A stretch of 64,000 nt of DNA, from assembly GCA_004173235.1 (NCBI GenBank), contig SEAC01000006.1:1-64000 (forward strand), given 5' to 3'. Position 1 is the first letter of the stretch. Every line of letters begins with the position of its first letter. Under the pieces are notes generated by a model. The model was not told the origin of the DNA. It worked only from the letters and a program-made list of their open reading frames with translations, and made no database searches. Shown here in pieces: positions 33,321 through 41,194 of this stretch. Both the position numbers and the translations under genes were made by a program. Source of the stretch: Chitinophagaceae bacterium (GTDB lineage: Bacteria > Bacteroidota > Bacteroidia > Chitinophagales > Chitinophagaceae).

Positions 33321-34339
33321 ACGGCTGAAGGAATTCCGATGAGCCGGAGGCGGCTTACGCCACCGTCAGGGAAAATGTTGAGACGCACGTGCGATACGGC
33401 GCTGTGCGCGGCGAGCTCCGATGCGAAGGTGTGAATGTTGTCTGCACTCAGCTTTTGCTCCGGCAACAGCGTTTTCCATTCCACTTCATCATTCATCACG
33501 GATTCGTCGTTGGTAGCGAGGCATCCTTCAATAGAGCATCGATCGGGATAATTGCCTTTGAAGTGTGCGGTATCCACAATGGCTTCGCGGATGATGCCCG
33601 GGTGGCCGAGGCGGATGATGACCCAGTCGCGGTTGTTGGGCGTGCGATTGCGCTTGGTTTCCCAGCCGTCACCCATGTTGATGCCACGGCCCGGCATGAT
33701 GAGGTTGCTCATCGAAGAGAAGAACATGTCGTTGCAGGCAATCGCCTGCCCGCCATTCAGCGCAGATGCAAGATCGGTCTCAGCGGTTACGCCGGTCCAG
33801 TCTTTTTGCACCACGCCATATACCCGCAAGCGTGCGACGCCGCCGTCGGGATAGATGTGGAGGCGCACGTGCGTCCAGGCATCCGTAGAATTACTGGCGT
33901 AGAAATTCTGGCTTCCCGCGTCCAGCGGATTCTTGCCAAGGATCTCCGTCCACTGCACGGTGTCCCAGTCGGTAACGGAAGATACATCGGTGATGTAAGC
34001 GGCTTCGATGGAAGCATGTGGCGGGTGGTTGCCGAGGAAGAAGTGCGTGTCGATGTCGAAGCCCTCGATGATGCCGGGTGCGGCCAGTTGCAACACACAC
34101 CAGTCGTGGCCGGGCGTGCGCTTTCGGCGCGATTCCCAGCCATCCATCCACTTGCCGCGATCGGTGAATTTGTCGGCAATGAAGATGCCGCGGCCGGCCG
34201 CGATGAGGTTCTCCTTTTCCGCAAAGAAGTCGTCGGTAGCGTAAAGCACTTTCCCTCCGAGCTGCGCTGCGGCCAGGTCGGTGAGCGTTGCAAACGCGGG
34301 TGCTTCCTTGATGATCTCGCTTACTTTCTGAAAAGCCAT
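33317..34339 (-). CDS. alc: Allantoicase
   Basis: A 340-residue allantoicase, splitting allantoate into ureidoglycolate and urea. It is built of two similar jelly-roll domains of about 165 residues each, and the internal repeat is visible as two matching phrases: GWESRRKRTPGHDWCVLQLAAPGIIEG near 65 and GWETKRNRTPNNRDWVIIRLGHPGIIRE near 225. Each is followed by a HF.GN.P..CSIE-like strand and by VRL(H/N)I(Y/F)PDGGV(A/S)RLR. Length is family-typical. Its first 19 bases overlap the end of allB. Confidence 0.96.
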   Translation of the reverse strand: MAFQKVSEIIKEAPAFATLTDLAAAQLGGKVLYATDDFFAEKENLIAAGRGIFIADKFTDRGKWMDGWESRRKRTPGHDWCVLQLAAPGIIEGFDIDTHFFLGNHPPHASIEAAYITDVSSVTDWDTVQWTEILGKNPLDAGSQNFYASNSTDAWTHVRLHIYPDGGVARLRVYGVVQKDWTGVTAETDLASALNGGQAIACNDMFFSSMSNLIMPGRGINMGDGWETKRNRTPNNRDWVIIRLGHPGIIREAIVDTAHFKGNYPDRCSIEGCLATNDESVMNDEVEWKTLLPEQKLSADNIHTFASELAAHSAVSHVRLNIFPDGGVSRLRLIGIPSAV

Positions 34340-35652
34340 TTTCCTTGTTTTTGTTGGGTGCCGCTGAGCGGTAGTTGTGGCGCGCCGCCCACCCAGGTCT
34401 GTGCAATACGCCCGAAAAGCGGGTGGTCAATATAGGGACTTATTTTGTGTCGGTGTGCTACTTCCGCTGCGCTGATCCGGACGGGCGCTTCGGGATGCCA
34501 GGCCACGAGGTCGGCATCGAAGCCCACGCGCAGCTGCCCCTTGCGATCGTCGAGGCCGAGGAAGCGGGCGGGTGCTGCCGTCACCAGCGGAATGAAATCC
34601 TCGAGGGTCATCGTTTCTTTCAGTGCGGTCCAACCGGCCGGAAGCAGGAACTGCAATCCTGCTATACCACCCCAGGCTTTCGCGAGGTTGCCGCTTTCCA
34701 GTTCTTTGATCGAAGGCGGGGCAGGGGAGTGGTCGGTTGCGAGGAAGTCGAGCGTGCCGGCGCAAAGCGCTTCTTTCAGCAGTTCATTGTTGGCGCGTTC
34801 GCGGATCGGTGGTGCGCATTTATACATGGTTTGTCCATCGGGCACATCCTCCGCGTTGAACAAAATGTAATGCGGCGCGGTTTCGGCGGTGATCGGCAGG
34901 CCTTCTTTCTTCGCCGCTGCAATCAGCGGAAGCGCTTCGGCTGAAGACACATGAACGATGTGCACGCGGCAGCGATGCCTGCGGCATTTGTCGATCATCA
35001 GCTGAACCGCCTTGTTTTCCCATTCTTTGGGACGGCTGGACAGGTATGCGTTGTAGGACGAAGTATTTTGTTGTAAGGCTTCCGTGGTTCCGGGCTCATC
35101 GAGCTCGCAATGCACCAGCAGGGGAAGCCCCATTTTTGCCAGTACAGGCATTGCTGCATGGAGGTCGGCTTCGGTGGCATTCGGGAAGTCGTCGATACCC
35201 GAGTGGGTGAGAAAAGCTTTGATGCCGAGCACACCCGCGGCTGCGAGGGCCTCCATTTCGGGAGCATTGCCGGGCACCAGGCCGCCATAGAAACCCACGT
35301 GTACGCGCAGTTTTCCGCTTGAAGCATCGAGTTTTTGTTGCAATGCGGGCACGCTCGTTGTTACCGGCGCAGAATTCAACGGCATGTCTACGAGCACCGT
35401 GATGCCGCCTTTTGCCGCTGCGTCGGTGGCGGTTTCGAAGCCTTCCCAATCCGTACGTCCGGGTTCATTGATGTGCACGTGCGCATCGATCACGCCCGGC
35501 ATCAAAACAGCGCTTCCGAGGTCGGTGGCGCCTTCGGGAAGCGCATCGCCCTCCACTATTTTCTCAATACGGCCTTCCCGTAGATATACGGTAGCGGGCA
35601 GGAGCGTGCCTTCGAGGAAGCAGCGTTGGGAAAAGAGGATTGTTTGCGTCAT
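34321..35652 (-). CDS. allB: Allantoinase
   Basis: A 443-residue cyclic amidohydrolase opening the allantoin ring to give allantoate. The metal-site motif DAHVHINEPGRTDWEGFETAT holds the first two histidines. The carbamylated lysine is in GIKAFLTHSG, further ligands are LVHCEL and VHIVHVSS, and the catalytic Asp is in FLATDHSPAP. The ATG at 35652 is chosen because the longer frame upstream runs into xdhB and is low in sense. Two GCGC-ATG-GCGC palindromes lie between it and xdhB, the widest gap of the operon's first half. Confidence 0.96.
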   Translation of the reverse strand: MTQTILFSQRCFLEGTLLPATVYLREGRIEKIVEGDALPEGATDLGSAVLMPGVIDAHVHINEPGRTDWEGFETATDAAAKGGITVLVDMPLNSAPVTTSVPALQQKLDASSGKLRVHVGFYGGLVPGNAPEMEALAAAGVLGIKAFLTHSGIDDFPNATEADLHAAMPVLAKMGLPLLVHCELDEPGTTEALQQNTSSYNAYLSSRPKEWENKAVQLMIDKCRRHRCRVHIVHVSSAEALPLIAAAKKEGLPITAETAPHYILFNAEDVPDGQTMYKCAPPIRERANNELLKEALCAGTLDFLATDHSPAPPSIKELESGNLAKAWGGIAGLQFLLPAGWTALKETMTLEDFIPLVTAAPARFLGLDDRKGQLRVGFDADLVAWHPEAPVRISAAEVAHRHKISPYIDHPLFGRIAQTWVGGAPQLPLSGTQQKQGKWLFRK

Positions 35653-35669
35653 ATTTTTTTCGGAGAGAC

Positions 35670-35709
35670 GCGCATGGCGCCTCGGTTTTAGGGAGAGAGC
35701 GCATGGCGC
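35670..35709. repeat. Two GCGCATGGCGC palindromes between xdhB and allB
   Basis: GCGC-ATG-GCGC occurs at 35670-35680 and 35699-35709, each preceded by GAGAGA/GAGAC. It resembles in style the REP-like palindromes at 40379-40551 and 41141-41157. Confidence 0.6.
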
Positions 35710-35720
35710 GCCTTTACCGA

Positions 35721-38012
35721 TCAGATGCCGTAGAGGCCGAGGAGCACGCGCTCCGGCGTCATGGGGGATACATAGGGCATTTGCGCTTTCGGGTTGAAGG
35801 TCTTTATTGCATTGCGTAACGCGAAGTACGCACCGATGCCATACATCAGGGGCGGCTCGCCTACGGCCTTGGATCCCTTGATGGCCAGCGGGTGGCCGGT
35901 GGTTTGGAGGAAATGGATGTCGAGCACTTTGGGCACGGAATAGATGTCGGGGATCTTGTAGGTAGACAATGCGTTCGAAAGCAGTTTGCCGTCGGTGTTG
36001 TACACCACTTCTTCCATAGTCATCCAACCGATACCCTGCACGATGCCGCCTTCACACTGCCCGAGGTCGATAAGGGTGTTGATGCTCGATCCGAAATCGT
36101 GCACTACTTCAACCGCATCAAACACATAAGTGCCGCGGAGGCAATCCACCGTTACCTCGGTTAGTGCCGTGCCGTACACGTGGTAGGCAAAGGGATGCCC
36201 CTTCTCCTTTGTTTTATCGAAATGAATGTCGGGCGTGCTGTAATGTCCTTTTGCACTCAGGTTCACACGCTGGGTGAAAGCAGTGCGTACGAGCGTTGGC
36301 CAATCAATGCCCGCGGCGAGGCCATTGGTGAACACCTGCTCGTCGCGGATGCTGATGCTTGCTTCGTCTACGTTGGCTAGACCGGCTGCAACGGCCTTAA
36401 GCCGCTGCATCAGCTGGGTGCAACCATCTTCAACGGCTTTGCCATTGAGATCGGCGGTGGCTGATGCTGCCGAGGGAGACGTGTTGGCAACACGCGTCGT
36501 GTTCGTGCTTTCCACGCGCACGCGCGACGGAGCGATGCCCAATGCATCGGCAGCTACCTGCAGCATCTTGGTGTTGATGCCCTGGCCCATCTCCACCGCG
36601 CCGGTGCTCACGCTCACGGAGCCGTCCCAATAAATATGGATCAGCGAACGCGCCTGGTTCATCATGGTGTTGGTGAAGGAAATGCCGAAACAGATCGGCA
36701 TCAGCGACAGTCCTTTCTTTTTGAAAGGATGCGTTTCGTTGAAAGCATCCACTTGTATCCTGCGGTCTTCAAGATCGAAGCGCTGCACGGCTTCGTCCCA
36801 ACACTCTTCGGCGGCAACGCCCGCGGCAATCTGTCCATACGAAAACTCGTAGCCCTCCTTCATCAGGTTGCGGCGTTGCAGTTCGATCGTATCCAATCCG
36901 AGTGCGCGGGCGGCATGGTCGATGGCGCTTTCAATCATGAACATGCCCTGCGGACCGCCAAAACCCCGAAACGCCGTGTTGGGCGGGAGGTTGGTGCGGC
37001 AGGAGTGCGTGGTAAGATGCACGTGATCGATGCCATATGTGTTCGTACCGTGGAAAAGCGTACGCTCCTGGATGGCAGGCGAGAGGTCGGCCGCGGCACC
37101 GCCGTTCTGGTAATAAGTAGCCTCGAAAGCAACGATCTTATACGCTTCGTCCAGGCCGATCCTGTAATCGCATTTATACGGGTTGCGCTTGCCACTCATG
37201 CGCATGTCTTCCATGCGGTGCGGAACGCATTTGATGGGGCGGCGCAGGTGGTGCACGGCGAGCCCGCACATCGAAGCCCACATCGCGGCCTGGTCTTCTT
37301 TGCCGCCAAATCCGCCACCAAGGCGGGTTACGTCCACTTCCACGCAATGCATGCCGAGCCCCAGGAGGTGGGCTACGGTCTCCTGCACATGGCGCAGGCC
37401 CTGCGTGGAAGAGTACACACGGATGTTCTGGTTCTCGAGCGGGTAGGCATAAGCGCCGTGCGTTTCGAGGTACAGGTGTTCCTGTCCGCCGGTTTCCGCT
37501 TCGCCCTCGAACACGTGTGCGCATCCCGCAAAAGCGTTCTGCACATCGCCTTTTTTAAACTGCCGCGATCCACAAAGCAGTGCGCCCTGGGCGAATGCCT
37601 CTTTGGGGTCGGTAATGACAGGCAGCGGGTCTATCTCCACTTCAACCAGTGCCAGCGCTGCTTCTGCAGCATCCTCGCTTTCCGCTACGATGAGCAGCAG
37701 CGGCTGGCCGCGGAACAATACCTTGTCTTCGGCGAGCAAGGGCTCGTCGGCGATGATGCCGCCGATGTTGTTGTGACCGGGAATGTCTTTATACGAGAAC
37801 ACGCGCACAACGCCAGGCGCTGCGGCAGCGCGGCTGCCATCCAGCTTGCGGATCGTGCCGTGGGCGATGGGGCTGTCGAATATTTTGGCGAAGAGGGTTC
37901 CTTCGAGCACCGGCAGGTCGTCGAGGTAGAGCGAGCGGCCGGTGACGTGCCCGTTCGCGTCGATGTTGACGAGCGTGCGGGTGCTGCTTTCTGTTTTGGT
38001 GGCGGTGATCAT
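35721..38012 (-). CDS. xdhB: Xanthine dehydrogenase, molybdopterin-binding subunit
   Basis: A 763-residue catalytic subunit that holds the molybdenum cofactor and oxidises hypoxanthine and xanthine to urate. The a/b hammerhead domain at the N end (GRSLYLDDLPVLEGTLFAKI, GHNNIGG) is followed by MoCo-binding blocks QEHLYLETHGAYA, STQGLRHVQETVA, RLGGGFGGKEDQ, TAFRGFGGPQGMFMIE, GAVEMGQGINTKMLQVAAD and the C-terminal GSKAVGEPPLMYG with the catalytic Glu. Length is family-typical. It overlaps the end of xdhA by 4 bases (ATGA). Confidence 0.97.
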   Translation of the reverse strand: MITATKTESSTRTLVNIDANGHVTGRSLYLDDLPVLEGTLFAKIFDSPIAHGTIRKLDGSRAAAAPGVVRVFSYKDIPGHNNIGGIIADEPLLAEDKVLFRGQPLLLIVAESEDAAEAALALVEVEIDPLPVITDPKEAFAQGALLCGSRQFKKGDVQNAFAGCAHVFEGEAETGGQEHLYLETHGAYAYPLENQNIRVYSSTQGLRHVQETVAHLLGLGMHCVEVDVTRLGGGFGGKEDQAAMWASMCGLAVHHLRRPIKCVPHRMEDMRMSGKRNPYKCDYRIGLDEAYKIVAFEATYYQNGGAAADLSPAIQERTLFHGTNTYGIDHVHLTTHSCRTNLPPNTAFRGFGGPQGMFMIESAIDHAARALGLDTIELQRRNLMKEGYEFSYGQIAAGVAAEECWDEAVQRFDLEDRRIQVDAFNETHPFKKKGLSLMPICFGISFTNTMMNQARSLIHIYWDGSVSVSTGAVEMGQGINTKMLQVAADALGIAPSRVRVESTNTTRVANTSPSAASATADLNGKAVEDGCTQLMQRLKAVAAGLANVDEASISIRDEQVFTNGLAAGIDWPTLVRTAFTQRVNLSAKGHYSTPDIHFDKTKEKGHPFAYHVYGTALTEVTVDCLRGTYVFDAVEVVHDFGSSINTLIDLGQCEGGIVQGIGWMTMEEVVYNTDGKLLSNALSTYKIPDIYSVPKVLDIHFLQTTGHPLAIKGSKAVGEPPLMYGIGAYFALRNAIKTFNPKAQMPYVSPMTPERVLLGLYGI

Positions 38013-39781
38013 TGCGGGATCAGGTTGGTCACGAAATCGGGTGCGATGCTGAAGCTGTGGAAGTGGGCAGCGATCAGCTGGCGGAGCAGGAGGCGTTTGT
38101 AGGCTTCCGTGCCGCGTGCGTCGGAGATGGGAGTGACCTCGCCGTTGGCAATGCTGAGCGCCTCGCTGAGCGTGGCGGCATCGGGCACTTTCCCCTGCAG
38201 GTATGCCGAGGTCGCGGCGAGGTATTTCGGTGTGGGGCCGACGCCGCCTGCGGAAAGGTGTGCGAGTGCTACTACGCCATTGTCGTTGAGGCGCAGCTGG
38301 CAGGCCGTGTTGACCGACGCGATATCGAGGTAGGTGCGCTTCGATACTTTTTCGAAGTTGAAAAACGTGCCTTCCGCTGGTGGAATGAAGGAAATGGATT
38401 CCACGATCTCGTCGGCGCTTTTATCGATGCTCTTGTAGCCTTTGTAGAAGTCGCGGAGTCGTACGGTACGTCGGCCGCTTCCCTCTGTCCCCGTTTGGCT
38501 GCGCTCAGGGTGCTCCCCCGTCACCCTTCGGCTGCGCTCAGGGTGACAGTCGGCCTCGGTATTACTTTGGCTGCGGTCAGGGTGACAGTCGGCCTCTGTC
38601 TCACATACAACGCCGAGGGGTTGGGTCCCTGTGAGCGCAGTTGAACCGTGACCGGGGGCGCACAGCGTCAGCGTTGCGTCCAGAGCCAGCAGATAGATCG
38701 TCAGGTCGCCGATGGGAGAGGCGTTGACGAGGTTGCCGCCCAGCGTGGCCATGTTGCGGATGGGTGTGGAAGAAACAAGTTTGAGGTGTTGTGCGAGCTG
38801 CGGAAAGAAGCTGTTGACAACACCTGATTCCAGTATCTGCGTTACGGTAACAGCGCCACCAAGATGAAGAAAGCCGTGACTGTATTCTATGCTTTTCAGC
38901 GAAGGATCATCATGCACCAGGTATACATCGCTCTGCGCTACGGTGAGTGGCCGCTGCACGATGAGATCGGTGCCGCCACCGACGATCACGCTTCGGCTGC
39001 GCTCAGGGTGCTCCCCCGTCACCCTTCGGCTGCGCTCAGGGTGACAGGAAGCATCGCCCTCCATCCCCGTTTCGCTGCGCTCAGGGTGACAGGAAGCATC
39101 GCCCTCCATCCCCGTTTCGCTGCGCTCAGGGTGACAGTCGGCCTCCGACTCACCTGTCATGGTGAGCGCAGCCGAACCATGACCGGGCCTTACCCCTGCC
39201 GAGCGGGTACGAAGCGCGCGCAGCTTATCCTCGATGCCACTAAAGTAGGCGGGGATGAATCCTTCCTGTACCAGCCACGGAAGCGTATCCTCCGCAGGCT
39301 TGCCCTGGATGTCGTCCGTAATTCTACGGGCGGCGCGCTCGATGGATTTGTAGCCGGTGCAGCGGCAGATATTGCCGTCGATGGCGGCGATGGCCTCGTC
39401 GTAGTGGCGCGCCTTCGGGCTCATCACGAAACCCGTGAACGAGAGCACGAAGCCGAGGGTGCAAAATCCGCACTGCGTGCCGTTGGTTTCCACCATGGCC
39501 TGCTGCACGGGCGAGAGGCCCGCCATGTTGAGGCCTTCGATGCTTACGATATGCTTTCCTGCGGCGTTGCCCAGCGGCATGAGGCAGGAGGTGACCGAGC
39601 GATAGCGCAGGCTGCCTTCTTCGAAATCGCCGACCAGCACGGTACACGCGCCGCAGTCGCCTTCGCGGCAGCCGATCTTGGTGCCGGTGAGCCTTTTATG
39701 GTATCGTACGAAGTCGAGGAGCGTACCGCCTGGTGCGCGGTCGGTAGCCACCTCGGTATCGTTGAGGAGGAATCGGATCAT
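38009..39781 (-). CDS. xdhA: Xanthine dehydrogenase [2Fe-2S]/FAD subunit with repeat inserts
   Basis: A 590-residue subunit carrying two [2Fe-2S] clusters and FAD, which pass electrons from the Mo site to NAD+. The first cluster is GCREGDCGACTVL; the second is CGFCTLGF with CRCTGYKSIE. The FAD domain begins VIVGGGTDLIVQ and continues ATLGGNLVNASPIGD and LRDFYKGYKS. Two stretches do not belong to the family: CHPERS-rich inserts just before VIVGGG (DNA 38990-39187) and before the LRDFYKGY strand (38476-38656), together about 125 residues. The frame stays open through both. Both lie in a linker or surface-loop position, so the enzyme may still fold. The ATG at 39781 overlaps the deaminase stop by one base. 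Confidence 0.93.
   Translation of the reverse strand: MIRFLLNDTEVATDRAPGGTLLDFVRYHKRLTGTKIGCREGDCGACTVLVGDFEEGSLRYRSVTSCLMPLGNAAGKHIVSIEGLNMAGLSPVQQAMVETNGTQCGFCTLGFVLSFTGFVMSPKARHYDEAIAAIDGNICRCTGYKSIERAARRITDDIQGKPAEDTLPWLVQEGFIPAYFSGIEDKLRALRTRSAGVRPGHGSAALTMTGESEADCHPERSETGMEGDASCHPERSETGMEGDASCHPERSRRVTGEHPERSRSVIVGGGTDLIVQRPLTVAQSDVYLVHDDPSLKSIEYSHGFLHLGGAVTVTQILESGVVNSFFPQLAQHLKLVSSTPIRNMATLGGNLVNASPIGDLTIYLLALDATLTLCAPGHGSTALTGTQPLGVVCETEADCHPDRSQSNTEADCHPERSRRVTGEHPERSQTGTEGSGRRTVRLRDFYKGYKSIDKSADEIVESISFIPPAEGTFFNFEKVSKRTYLDIASVNTACQLRLNDNGVVALAHLSAGGVGPTPKYLAATSAYLQGKVPDAATLSEALSIANGEVTPISDARGTEAYKRLLLRQLIAAHFHSFSIAPDFVTNLIPQ
38476..38656. repeat. Repeat insert B inside xdhA
   Basis: Three direct copies of GCTGCGCTCAGGGTG (38498-38512, 38531-38545, and 38570-38584 with one change), then an inverted end GTGAGCGCAGTTGAACC..TGACCGG (38631-38654). 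It is translated in frame as CHPERS-type peptide. Confidence 0.85.
38990..39187. repeat. Repeat insert A inside xdhA
   Basis: Four direct copies of GCTGCGCTCAGGGTG (38996, 39029, 39074, 39119), with a perfect 45-base period (15 codons) between copies 2, 3 and 4. The far end is inverted: GTGAGCGCAGCCGAACCATGACCGG. Insert B has the same order of parts. Confidence 0.88.
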
Positions 39782-40257
39782 CAGTAGTCGGTTTTGATGG
39801 TGCTCTGAGTCCATTTGCGGAAGGCTTCGAGCGCTTCTTCGCGCATCAACTGGCGGGTGAAGAGGCTGCGCTGCTCTACGGGCTTTTCGAGTTCCTCGTA
39901 AATGAACTGGTCGTCGAACTGGATGGCGGCGGCGTCGCTCTTCGTGTTGGCGTAATACAGTTTGGCGGGGCGCGCCCAGTAGATGGCGCCGAGGCACATG
40001 GGGCAGGGTTCGCAACTGGTGTAGATCTCGCAGTCGTCGAGCTGGAAGGTGCCGAGCAGGCGGCAGGCTTCGCGGATGGCCATCACTTCGGCATGGGCGG
40101 TGGGGTCGTTGGTGCTGGTAACGGAGTTGGCCCCGCGGGCGATGATCTTTCCGTCTTTCACCACTACGGCGCCGAAGGGTCCGCCCTGGCCGCTCTCTAC
40201 GTTATCGAGGGATAGGCGGATGGCCTCCCGCATAAATTCATGCTCCTTCAGGTTCAT
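39781..40257 (-). CDS. guaD: Guanine deaminase (CDA-fold nucleoside deaminase)
   Basis: A 158-residue zinc deaminase of the cytidine-deaminase fold, similar in size and motifs to Bacillus subtilis GuaD, which turns guanine into xanthine. The zinc/catalytic motifs are PTAHAEVMAIREAC (HAE) and TSCEPCPMCLGAIYWA (PCxxC). The C-terminal swapped helix region is present (SLFTRQLMREEALEAFRKW). The ATG at 40257 is chosen over a TTG two codons earlier. It is first in the purine operon, feeding xanthine to XdhAB, which supports GuaD over TadA. A weak -7 box (TATATTTA, 40296-40303 on the minus strand) may start the operon. Confidence 0.9.
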   Translation of the reverse strand: MNLKEHEFMREAIRLSLDNVESGQGGPFGAVVVKDGKIIARGANSVTSTNDPTAHAEVMAIREACRLLGTFQLDDCEIYTSCEPCPMCLGAIYWARPAKLYYANTKSDAAAIQFDDQFIYEELEKPVEQRSLFTRQLMREEALEAFRKWTQSTIKTDY

Positions 40258-40378
40258 AAGCAAGCGCTGTTCTGGGTTGATGCAGAGTAAGGCGTTAAAT
40301 ATAAGAAAACCGTTGGGAGTTTCTCGATTTGGCCGGCCGTGCGCCCATGCAGTGGCCGTTCGCAGGTGGTAGCATATA

Positions 40379-40551
40379 GCGGCGCGATGCGCCGCGAGCT
40401 TTGTTCGTGTCGCCTCCTCCGGGGGCTAACACATAGCGGCGCGATGCGCCGCGCGAGAGATGGGTGTCGTGGCCGCACCTCGTTCCGCATAGCGGAACGC
40501 TGTGTTAGGCAACGAGGAATCAATCCATCTCCCCGTAGCGCATAGCGCTAC
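40379..40551. repeat. REP-like palindromes upstream of the RAYT gene
   Basis: Four palindromes: GCGGCGC-GAT-GCGCCGC at 40379-40395 and again at 40436-40452 (both preceded by ATA), CGTTCCGC-ATA-GCGGAACG at 40481-40499, and GTAGCGC-ATA-GCGCTAC at 40535-40551. A matching GCGGCGC-TAC-GCGCCGC lies at 41141-41157, on the other side of the transposase gene. The remainder of 40258-40672 holds no gene; a further weak hairpin (CCCGC/GCGGG) is near 40584-40599. Confidence 0.8.
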
Positions 40552-40672
40552 TATGTGCCACGGGCCGCATTGTCGGGATTTTTCCCGCCGAATCGCGGGC
40601 AAGTTCCCCCGAAATCCTGGCCTTTTCCCCCTTGCGCTGTTTTGTGGTGTGCAGACCTTTGGATAAAAACCG

Positions 40673-41131
40673 ATGGCGAACACCTACACCCAATCTGCCG
40701 TGCACCTCGTCTTCTCACCAAAATACCGGCAAGCGCTGATCCTCCCCTCATTTCGCGAAGAAACGCAGCGGTATATGACGGGCACCATCAAAGGGATGGG
40801 CCACCTGCCCATCGCCATTTACGCGATGCCCGACCATGTGCACCTGCTGTTCGCCATGTCGATGACGATGGCGCCGCAACAGATCGTGCAGGTGTTGAAG
40901 GCGGAAACGACGAAGTGGATCAAGGATCGCGGGCTTTCACCCCAGTTTCAGTGGCAAAGGGGTTATGGATGGTTTCACGTCAGCGCCCGCGGCATCGACG
41001 CCGTGGCGAGCTACATCCGAACGCAGCCGGAACATCATCGCAAGAAACCGTTTCTCAAGGAATACGAGCTTTTGCTGGAGGAGAATGGTGTGGCGTTTGA
41101 TCCTCTCTACCTTTTCACCGAGCCCGAGTGA
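40673..41131 (+). mobile_element. REP-associated tyrosine transposase (RAYT, Y1/HUH)
   Basis: A 152-residue single-domain Y1 transposase of the IS200/IS605-related HUH family. The metal-binding HUH motif is MPDHVHLLFAM, the catalytic tyrosine is likely the one in VASYIRTQPEHHRKK, and the N end YTQSAVHLVFSPKYR is family-typical. Such proteins nick single-stranded DNA at hairpins. No tnpB gene or IS ends are present. Instead, near-identical GC palindromes lie on both sides (40379-40452 and 41141-41157), which is the layout of a domesticated RAYT that spreads REP elements. It probably reached this intergenic site by transfer. Confidence 0.88.
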
Positions 41132-41140
41132 AGGCACATG

Positions 41141-41157
41141 GCGGCGCTACGCGCCGC
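41141..41157. repeat. REP-like palindrome downstream of the RAYT gene
   Basis: GCGGCGC-TAC-GCGCCGC, the same arms as the two upstream copies, followed by a GGCT-TAT-AGCC hairpin at 41165-41175. Confidence 0.75.
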
Positions 41158-41194
41158 GAATTCGGGCTTATAGCCGCACCGGTTGTGTTAAGGC

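Noticed and set aside
35653-36027. A 125-codon upstream extension of allantoinase
   Set aside because: It overlaps the end of xdhB and two palindromes, and allantoinases begin just before the first beta strand.
36636-38102. A 488-codon open frame antisense to xdhB
   Set aside because: It mirrors the codon structure of a well-supported molybdopterin subunit and shows no domain; high GC leaves long antisense frames open.
38990-39187. Regular repeats considered as a CRISPR array
   Set aside because: The repeated unit is palindromic with nearly identical spacers, lies within a coding gene, and no cas gene is present.
40673-41131. A complete IS200/IS605 insertion sequence
   Set aside because: No tnpB and no IS-type left/right end hairpins with defined borders; the REP/RAYT layout fits better.
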